The position numbers were made by a program, and so were the translations under genes. This document shows, in pieces, positions 1 through 4,111 of a DNA stretch of 5,013 nt (positions within the stretch are counted from its first letter, which is position 1; each line of letters begins with the position of its first letter). This stretch comes from Vicinamibacteria bacterium (GTDB lineage: Bacteria; Acidobacteriota; Vicinamibacteria; Vicinamibacterales; 2-12-FULL-66-21), in contig JAICSD010000351.1 of NCBI GenBank assembly GCA_025937075.1, positions 1-5,013 on the forward strand. The letters run 5' to 3'. Below the pieces are notes generated by a model, which was given only the letters and a program-made list of their open reading frames with translations, was not told the origin of the DNA and did not search any database.

Positions 1-664
1 CTTCCTTGAACTCGCGGCGCCCGACCTCTCCCTGCCGCAGACCGATCGCGTAGATCGCCGTCTCCGATCGCTTCGCCAGGTCGAGCACTTCATCGAACTC
101 GATCAGGCTCGACGTGTCGTCGCCGTCCGACAGCAGCACGATCGCTTGCCGCCTGATGTCCGACGTGGACTCCGCTTTCGTCTTGCGCAGTTCCTTCAGA
201 GAAATGTAGATGGCGTTGTACAGCGACGTCGACCCGTTCGCCGTCGTCGCGCGGATGGCCTTTTCGAGCGCCGCGCCGTCGCCCGTGAACGGCGCGAGGA
301 TCCGCACCTGGCTGTCGAAGTCGATGATCTCCGCCTGATCCTCCTTGTGGAGCTGGCGCGCGAATCCGATCGCCGCTTCCTGCGCGATCGGCATCCGCTC
401 CTCCATGCTGGCGCTGGTATCGAGGAGGAGCGCCAGCGAGATCGGCTGCTGCGTCCGCGAAAAGAAGGTCAGGTTCTGCCGGACGCCGTCTTCGTAGACG
501 TCGAAATCCTCCTGATTGAGATCCGTGACGTACTTGTTGGTGCCGTCCGTCACCGTGACGTTCAGCGAGACGACATCCACGCCGACTCGGAACCGCTGCT
601 GAGCCCCGAGTGCGACGGCCATCGAGGCCGCCAGGACAAACCCGAATCCGATGCGCCGAATCAT
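1..664 (-). CDS. Secreted VWA-domain protein (VWFA-related Acidobacterial type), C-terminus beyond window
   Basis: The frame opens at an ATG (664-662) and runs off the left edge after 221 codons, so the C-terminus is missing. Residues 1-21 look like a signal peptide: MIRR, a hydrophobic core, then ALGA before QQ. Residues about 28-68 form the short beta domain typical of this family (VTVTDG, then DFDVYEDGV). The VWA fold follows from about residue 75. It has an intact metal-ion-dependent adhesion site: DTSAS (82-86), Thr146 in GSTSLYNA, and LSDGDD (178-183). These are the residues that bind a divalent cation and a partner protein in VWA domains. The protein is probably exported and binds another protein, but the ligand is unknown. 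Its ATG overlaps the stop of the upstream VWA gene by four bases (ATGA), implying translational coupling. Family assignment is confident; biological role is not known. Confidence 0.88.
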   Translation of the reverse strand, partial: MIRRIGFGFVLAASMAVALGAQQRFRVGVDVVSLNVTVTDGTNKYVTDLNQEDFDVYEDGVRQNLTFFSRTQQPISLALLLDTSASMEERMPIAQEAAIGFARQLHKEDQAEIIDFDSQVRILAPFTGDGAALEKAIRATTANGSTSLYNAIYISLKELRKTKAESTSDIRRQAIVLLSDGDDTSSLIEFDEVLDLAKRSETAIYAIGLRQGEVGRREFKE

Positions 665-1542
665 TTTCCGCCGCCCGTCCCCGTGCGCGTCCGCGCACGT
701 ACCGTCAGACCTGGACGCGAGACCGAGACGGATACCTTCTCAGGTGGAATCAGCGTTTCCGGCCTTGCGTAGGTCACGACATATTGATTGATCAACTCGT
801 CGGCGACCTGTTTCATCTTGCCCGGGATGCCGGTCGACGCCAGCACTTGATCTCGGCGTCCGCCGGTTCGTTCGGTTCCTTCCGCAACCACCTGGTTCCG
901 GTTGCGGACTTCATCCGCCGCATCCCCGGACGGCTGACCCAGTGACACGACGTGCAGTGCCGCGTGGCTCTTGTCGAGCTCGGCGAGGACCTGCTGGTAG
1001 TAGCGGTTGCTGAACTCGACGTCCTCCAGCATCAGCACGACGATCACCGGCCTCTTTGCCTCGCGCTTCTGCAGGCCTCGCGACGCCTCGACGATTGCGT
1101 CCATGAGATACGCACCGGATCCCGGGCGCGCGAAGATCCGGCTGATGCCGTCCTCGAGCTTTTTCGTGTCGGTCGTGTACTCGACGGCGATCACGGGGCG
1201 CTCTCCGAACGTGATCAGCGCGATCTCGCCCTTTCCCGACAACGCACGGACGAAATTCTTGAGGCCATCGCGGAACATCGAAACGTCCTGCGCCAGCGCC
1301 TGGCTGTCGTCGACGAGGAGCGCCACCGTGAGCGGCTCGGTCGCCGGTTCGGCCTTGAGGACCTCGCGCGCGACGTTGTCCTCACGCACGGTGAAATCCG
1401 CCGCTGTGAGGCCGCTGACCGGCTCTCCCTTTCCGTTGAGGACACTGGCGTAGATTTCCGTCGGCTTTGCCTGGGCCGAGGCCGGCACCGGAACCAGAGA
1501 TGCGGCAGCCAGCGCAAGGACCGCGATGAAAGGCTTCATCAT
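661..1542 (-). CDS. Secreted VWA-domain protein with degenerate metal site
   Basis: A 293-residue protein starting at tandem ATG codons (1542-1537). A typical signal peptide follows at once: MMKPF, a hydrophobic run, cleavage after PVPASA near residue 23. That supports this start over a longer in-frame extension that would bury the signal. The architecture matches the next gene: a short N-terminal beta domain (about 28-65, with DFTVREDNVARE), a VWA fold (about 70-255), and a C-terminal strand region (QYVVTYARP, then VRARTRTG) as in VWFA-related Acidobacterial proteins of about 300 residues. The metal site is eroded: DxSxS reads DDSQA (78-82), the threonine loop reads GAYLMDA with Ala144 where Thr is expected, and the SDG motif reads LED (172-174). 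It is the first gene of a two-gene operon and is coupled to the next by ATGA. Export and fold are well supported; function is unknown, perhaps metal-independent binding or pairing with its neighbour. Confidence 0.87.
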   Translation of the reverse strand: MMKPFIAVLALAAASLVPVPASAQAKPTEIYASVLNGKGEPVSGLTAADFTVREDNVAREVLKAEPATEPLTVALLVDDSQALAQDVSMFRDGLKNFVRALSGKGEIALITFGERPVIAVEYTTDTKKLEDGISRIFARPGSGAYLMDAIVEASRGLQKREAKRPVIVVLMLEDVEFSNRYYQQVLAELDKSHAALHVVSLGQPSGDAADEVRNRNQVVAEGTERTGGRRDQVLASTGIPGKMKQVADELINQYVVTYARPETLIPPEKVSVSVSRPGLTVRARTRTGTGGGK

Positions 1543-1553
1543 GTCTGCTCTCG

Positions 1554-1578
1554 AGGAGGGCTGGAGCGCCAACCTCCT
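1554..1578 (-). promoter_or_regulatory. Leader hairpin upstream of VWA operon
   Basis: On the minus strand AGGAGG (1578-1573) can pair with CCTCCT (1559-1554). An inner TGG/CCA stem and a four-base loop continue the helix, giving about ten pairs with one bulged base. The hairpin ends about 11 bases before the VWA start codon. Its AGGAGG is a perfect Shine-Dalgarno sequence but lies about 30 bases from the ATG, too far to serve it. The structure is visible; a regulatory effect is inference. Confidence 0.35.
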
Positions 1579-1581
1579 GCG

Positions 1582-1587
1582 AGTATA
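1582..1587 (-). promoter_or_regulatory. Possible -10 box (TATACT) for VWA operon
   Basis: TATACT on the minus strand is one mismatch from the sigma-70 consensus TATAAT. It stands in the only relatively AT-rich patch of the divergent spacer, about 40 bases before the VWA start codon. No convincing -35 hexamer is found at 16-18 bases: TTGCAA is present but only 11 bases away. A start about seven bases downstream would put the leader hairpin at the very 5' end of the message. This is a weak call. Confidence 0.25.
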
Positions 1588-1670
1588 GTCCAAAATCATT
1601 GCAAGGATGGGAGTTGCGCGTCCTGCGGGAACCCATGGCGCCTGCCGCGGTATGCTTGGTATGACGCCCC

Positions 1671-2072
1671 GTGCGCATGGTCTACCTTGCCTGGATCGCC
1701 CCCGTCCTGCTGCTCGCCGGCGTCGGGCTCGTGCTGCTCTCACGCGGGCGCCGCACGGAGCGCGGCAACCGCATCGTCCTGTTGGCCCTGGGGGGAAGCG
1801 CGATCGTCCTGGTCCTGCTCACGCTCCTCGCGTTCAACCGACACATGGCACGGCGCGCGACGCCGGCGTCGGAGACGAAACCGGCGAACTGCGACACGCC
1901 GCCCGCTCAGGCTCCTCCGCCGAAGCAGGCGTCCACCTCGTCATCTCCACCCGATTTCGTCACGTTCGCCTCGTGCGGCCCGGGCGGCACGCCGAAGTCC
2001 CCAGCCCGGGAGCCGGCCGCCACAGAGCGTTGCTGGCCGACGAGAAACCCAAATCCTCGTCGCGTGAAATGA
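1671..2072 (+). CDS. Small two-helix membrane protein of unknown function leading the atp cluster
   Basis: Unrecognised protein of 133 residues from GTG 1671, or 131 from ATG 1677. Two hydrophobic helices (about 5-23 and 35-55) flank a basic loop (SRGRRTERGNR). After them comes a long polar tail rich in Ala, Pro and Ser with cysteines at 74, 102 and 121. Third codon positions are strongly G/C through about residue 115, supporting real coding. The last 15 codons have weaker bias, where the frame may overlap the true start of the next gene. The stop TGA overlaps the ATG at 2069 as ATGA, so translation is probably coupled to the AtpZ-like gene. Position suggests a link to ATP synthase assembly or simply a co-transcribed membrane protein; no known family is recognised. 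No clear ribosome-binding site precedes either start. Confidence 0.6.
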   Translation: MRMVYLAWIAPVLLLAGVGLVLLSRGRRTERGNRIVLLALGGSAIVLVLLTLLAFNRHMARRATPASETKPANCDTPPAQAPPPKQASTSSSPPDFVTFASCGPGGTPKSPAREPAATERCWPTRNPNPRRVK

Positions 2073-2260
2073 TGCGCGAGCTGGGCGGCCTCGGGACGCT
2101 TGGGATCGCCTTCGTCCTGGCGATTGCCATCGGAGCGATCGCGGGTTACTTCCTCGATGAGTGGCTGGGTACGCGCTGGATCAAGTTCGTCGGCTTTCTC
2201 GTCGGCGTTGCCGCCGCCATCGTGAACGTCTACCGCACCGCGACCCGCTACATTAAGTAG
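2069..2260 (+). CDS. atpZ: AtpZ-like F0F1 ATP synthase accessory protein
   Basis: From ATG 2069 this is a 63-residue protein with two membrane helices (about 8-28 and 38-56) joined by a short turn reading GYFLDEWLGT. That turn, followed by a Gly/Ala-rich second helix and a VYRTATRYIK end, is characteristic of the AtpZ family (putative F0F1-ATPase accessory proteins, linked in alkaliphilic Bacillus to Mg2+ use by the synthase). It lies just ahead of the AtpI-like gene, as in other atp clusters. The start is uncertain. An in-frame TTG at 2030 would add 13 residues (LLADEKPKSSSRE), the kind of charged N-terminus AtpZ proteins usually have, and its codon bias fits this frame better than the overlapping one. 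Neither start has a good Shine-Dalgarno. The ATG gives an ATGA overlap with the preceding gene. Confidence 0.8.
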   Translation: MMRELGGLGTLGIAFVLAIAIGAIAGYFLDEWLGTRWIKFVGFLVGVAAAIVNVYRTATRYIK

Positions 2261-2277
2261 ACTGTCGGTTTCCTCGA

Positions 2278-2667
2278 GTGGTGAACCAGTCCACTGCGGT
2301 CCTGAACCGCCTGCAGACGACGGCTGCGCTCTGCTGCGCCGCGATGATCGTGATTGCGCTGGTGCTGTCGCACGGGCGGCCGCGGCCTGCTGTCGGCGTG
2401 CTGGGCGGCGGCATCCTGGCCGGAGTCAGCCTGGTGGGGATCCGCAGCGGGATTGGCGGCATGCTGGATGGCTCGGGTGCGGGATCGCGGCGGCGCAGCC
2501 TGTGGATAGCGGCGAAGGTACTGGGCCGGTACGCTTTACTCGCTCTTCTGGCGTACGTTATGATTGCGCGTTTGCGCCTGCATCCGTTGGGCCTGTTGGC
2601 GGGCGCGTCCTCGGTTGTGGCGGCGGCTGCCATCGAAGCCGGGCGCCTTCTCTCGAAGAAGCAGTGA
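2278..2667 (+). CDS. atpI: AtpI-like ATP synthase subunit I
   Basis: A 129-residue integral membrane protein with four predicted helices (about 15-31, 37-55, 77-98 and 102-120). A basic loop with SRRRS lies between helices 2 and 3, and the C-terminus (LLSKKQ) is positively charged. The layout, including GRYALLALL and then LHPLGLLAGASSVV, matches the ATP synthase I family. AtpI proteins help assemble the c-ring and are not part of the finished enzyme. The gene sits 17 bases after the AtpZ-like gene and 86 bases before atpB, in the normal place for atpI. The start is one of two adjacent GTG codons (2278 or 2281). No strong ribosome-binding site is visible, so expression may rely on coupling. 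This family is poorly conserved, so assignment rests on topology, motif feel and context. Confidence 0.78.
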   Translation: MVNQSTAVLNRLQTTAALCCAAMIVIALVLSHGRPRPAVGVLGGGILAGVSLVGIRSGIGGMLDGSGAGSRRRSLWIAAKVLGRYALLALLAYVMIARLRLHPLGLLAGASSVVAAAAIEAGRLLSKKQ

Positions 2668-2705
2668 CGTACGACCAGTAGGGGCGGGTCTCCTGCACCG
2701 ACCTC

Positions 2706-2724
2706 GGCGCGCCAGCGGCGCGCC
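2706..2724 (+). promoter_or_regulatory. GC hairpin ahead of atpB (GGCGCGCC-AGC-GGCGCGCC)
   Basis: Two copies of the 8-base palindrome GGCGCGCC are separated by AGC. They can form an 8-pair all-GC stem with a 3-base loop, ending 29 bases before the atpB ATG. No T-run follows, so it is not a classical terminator. It could act as an mRNA processing or stability element between atpI and atpB, or modulate atpB translation. It may also be coincidental in GC-rich DNA. The structure is seen; the role is inferred. Confidence 0.35.
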
Positions 2725-2753
2725 CCGGCACGCAGGATTGCGATCTATACGGA

Positions 2754-3560
2754 ATGCAGAAGCTCGAACACCCCCTGTGGATCGTGCAGGCCGTCAATGC
2801 GCTGCTCGGTCCGCCCGTTGCGGCTGCCCTCGCGCCGCTCGGCTTTCATTTCGAACCCGGCAAGGTCATTCCCGACTATCTCGTGATGTGCATGCTGATC
2901 GTGGCGGCCATCACGATCCTGTGCGCGATCATGCGCTCGCGCCTGAGCGTCGAGCACCCCGGCAAGCTCCAGATCGTCCTCGAGGACGGTGTCCTCGCCT
3001 TCCGCGGCATGCTCGACGAGTGGATCGGTCCCAAAGGTCGCAATTATCTGCCGCTGATGACGACGTTGGGCGTGTTCATCCTGCTGGCGAACTACGCGGG
3101 GCTGGTGCCCGGCCTGATGTCGCCGACGAGCAGCATCAACGTGACGCTCGGCTGCGCGCTCACGACGTGGACCTACTATCACTACCAGGGCATTCGCGAG
3201 CAGGGGCTGATCAAGTACATCCTGCACTTCGGCGCGCCGCCCGGATCGCCGCTGATCATGTTCCCGATCATGTTCGTCATCGAGCTGATCAGCCACTTCT
3301 CGCGCATTCTGTCGCTCTCGCTCCGGCTGTTCGGCAACATCTTCGGCGAGGAACTGTTGATTCTGATTCTCGGGAGCATCGTGCCGTTCATCGTGCCGAT
3401 CCCGATGATGTTCCTCGGTCTGATCACGGGAGGCCTGCAGGCTTTCATATTCGTGCTGCTCTCCATCATCTATCTGCAGGGGGCCGTGGCGGTGGAGCAC
3501 GCGGAAGACGCGCACGGGCACGACGCGCCGCACGGGCGGCATGCGCCGGCCGCAGCGTAA
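2754..3560 (+). CDS. atpB: F0F1 ATP synthase subunit a
   Basis: A 268-residue multi-helix membrane protein forming the stator half-channels of the F0 motor. The signature segment SLSLRLFGNIFGEEL (187-201) contains Arg191, equivalent to the essential Arg210 of E. coli subunit a. Glu200 aligns with E. coli Glu219. The last helix carries GGLQAFIFVLLSIIYL, with Gln229 matching the conserved Gln252. N-terminal residues 1-40 are amphipathic and precede the first clear helix (about 40-60). NYAGLVPG (113-120) is the conserved loop. Length is normal for the family. The C-terminus is unusual: after the last helix, residues 248-268 form a His/Asp/Ala tail with five histidines. The start ATG has only a distant AGGA (2734-2737) and CGGA touching the codon, so the ribosome site is weak. 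The gene follows atpI and precedes atpE by 28 bases, as expected. Confidence 0.97.
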   Translation: MQKLEHPLWIVQAVNALLGPPVAAALAPLGFHFEPGKVIPDYLVMCMLIVAAITILCAIMRSRLSVEHPGKLQIVLEDGVLAFRGMLDEWIGPKGRNYLPLMTTLGVFILLANYAGLVPGLMSPTSSINVTLGCALTTWTYYHYQGIREQGLIKYILHFGAPPGSPLIMFPIMFVIELISHFSRILSLSLRLFGNIFGEELLILILGSIVPFIVPIPMMFLGLITGGLQAFIFVLLSIIYLQGAVAVEHAEDAHGHDAPHGRHAPAAA

Positions 3561-3573
3561 CCGGTTTCTTAGC

Positions 3574-3580
3574 GAGGAGG
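3574..3580 (+). promoter_or_regulatory. Strong Shine-Dalgarno for atpE (GAGGAGG)
   Basis: GAGGAGG ends eight bases before GTG 3589. It is the best ribosome-binding site in the window and decides the atpE start against an in-frame ATG at 3541 inside atpB. A strong site suits subunit c, which is needed in many copies per enzyme, unlike the weakly initiated atpI and atpB upstream. Confidence 0.75.
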
Positions 3581-3588
3581 CTTTGGTC

Positions 3589-3930
3589 GTGAGTAAACGG
3601 AGTGTTTTGACAGCGGCGTTCATCCTGATTGGCGGAGTGTTCAGTCCCTTGCTGGCGCAGGGGACCGCCGGAGCGGTTGCGGATCACGCGGAGATCGTCC
3701 GCTGGTCGATCATCACCGCAGGGTTCGCGCTCGGGTTCGCGGCGGGCTTCGGCGCGCTCGGGCAGGGACGCGCGATCGCCTCGGCGGTCGAGGCCATCGC
3801 CCGCAATCCCAGCGCGTCGGGCGACATCCGCGGCGCGCTCATCCTCGGCCTCGTGCTGATCGAGTCGCTCGTCATCTACGTGCTGGCGATTTCGCTCATC
3901 CTCTTCTTCGTCCCTCCGTTCGGAAGCTAG
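3589..3930 (+). CDS. atpE: F0F1 ATP synthase subunit c with signal-like N-terminal extension
   Basis: A 113-residue rotor-ring subunit starting at GTG 3589. The core is the usual helical hairpin: helix 1 (about 39-65) with the glycine-rich GFGALGQG, the polar loop ARNPSASGD (71-79), and helix 2 (about 82-108) with the ion-binding carboxylate Glu92 in LIESLVIY. Gln59 in helix 1 plus Glu92-Ser93 and Tyr97 in helix 2 correspond to Gln32, Glu65-Ser66 and Tyr70 of the Na+-binding c-ring of Ilyobacter. Thr67 there is Leu94 here. Typical c subunits are 70-90 residues; this one has about 30 extra at the N-terminus: MSKR, a hydrophobic stretch (6-22) and LLAQG, which resembles a cleavable signal peptide. 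Identity as subunit c is certain. Ion specificity and fate of the leader are not decided by sequence alone. No atpF follows. Confidence 0.96.
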   Translation: MSKRSVLTAAFILIGGVFSPLLAQGTAGAVADHAEIVRWSIITAGFALGFAAGFGALGQGRAIASAVEAIARNPSASGDIRGALILGLVLIESLVIYVLAISLILFFVPPFGS

Positions 3931-3934
3931 GGCC

Positions 3935-3960
3935 GCGGACGACGCGGACAACGCGGAATG
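3935..3960 (+). repeat. Three-unit 9-base tandem repeat after atpE
   Basis: The units are GCGGACGAC, GCGGACAAC and a partial GCGGAATG, starting four bases after the atpE stop. They open the non-coding spacer before the transporter gene. Such a short run may be a trace of a simple-sequence or REP-like element. No function can be assigned. Confidence 0.5.
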
Positions 3961-3969
3961 CTGCTGTAG

Positions 3970-3989
3970 GGCACCCCTTCAGGGATGCC
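3970..3989 (+). other. Hairpin in atpE-transporter spacer
   Basis: GGCACCCC (3970-3977) pairs with GGGATGCC (3982-3989) across a TTCA loop, giving seven pairs and one C-A mismatch. It is the first of three consecutive inverted repeats in this spacer. No T-run follows, so a terminator role is uncertain. It may be part of one dispersed repeat element together with the next two. Confidence 0.45.
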
Positions 3990-4017
3990 TCGGTGAAGAT
4001 TGCCTCTCTTCGGGCTA

Positions 4018-4043
4018 CCAGGCTGCTCCAAACAGCAGCCTGG
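4018..4043 (+). terminator. Perfect 10-bp hairpin downstream of atpE, possible terminator
   Basis: CCAGGCTGCT (4018-4027) and AGCAGCCTGG (4034-4043) form ten uninterrupted pairs around a CCAAAC loop. It is the strongest hairpin between the atp cluster and the transporter gene, so it could end or stabilise the atp message. It lacks the downstream U-tract of a classical intrinsic terminator. A repeat element remains an equal explanation. Confidence 0.35.
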
Positions 4044-4102
4044 AATGTCGAATGACGAATGCTGATCGATTTTCGGCATTCGGCATTCGACATTCTGCAT
4101 TG
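4043..4102 (+). repeat. Heptad repeat array folding into a long imperfect hairpin
   Basis: Three forward heptads (GAATGTC, GAATGAC, GAATGCT; 4043-4063) are followed by an 11-base spacer. Four heptads of the opposite sense follow (GGCATTC, GGCATTC, GACATTC, TGCATTG; 4075-4102). The forward block pairs with 4075-4095 over 21 positions with one A-G mismatch and one T-G wobble. It is more AT-rich than the flanking genes. The layout suggests a dispersed intergenic repeat; copies elsewhere in the genome would be expected. It is not a CRISPR: units are 7 bases and have no unique spacers. Confidence 0.7.
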
Positions 4103-4111
4103 ACAGGGTTT

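Noticed and set aside
1651..1670. Plus-strand promoter upstream of the two-helix gene (TATGCT, TATGAC)
   Set aside because: The -10-like boxes lack a -35 hexamer at a workable distance; TTGCGC at 1614 is 31 bases away from the first. The cluster promoter cannot be placed from sequence.
1543..1743. In-frame N-terminal extension of the second VWA protein by 67 residues
   Set aside because: It is Arg/Ala-rich low-quality sequence, overlaps the divergent two-helix gene, and would bury a clear signal peptide that begins at the ATG at 1542.
952..2067. Plus-strand 371-codon open frame antisense to the VWA gene and reaching into the spacer
   Set aside because: It ends in long Ser/Arg runs, matches no family, and is the complement of a gene with a signal peptide and VWA fold.
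3541..3588. Longer atpE starting at ATG 3541 inside atpB
   Set aside because: GTG 3589 has GAGGAGG eight bases upstream and yields a signal-like N-terminus. The longer form adds a basic stretch with no ribosome site.
2564..3623. Long open frames on both strands over atpB (plus 2564-3592, minus 2745-3623)
   Set aside because: Both are Arg/His/Asp-rich readings of the atpB region in other frames. The subunit a frame explains the sequence fully.
4043..4102. CRISPR array
   Set aside because: The units are only 7 bases, directly adjacent and in both orientations, with no spacers and no cas genes.
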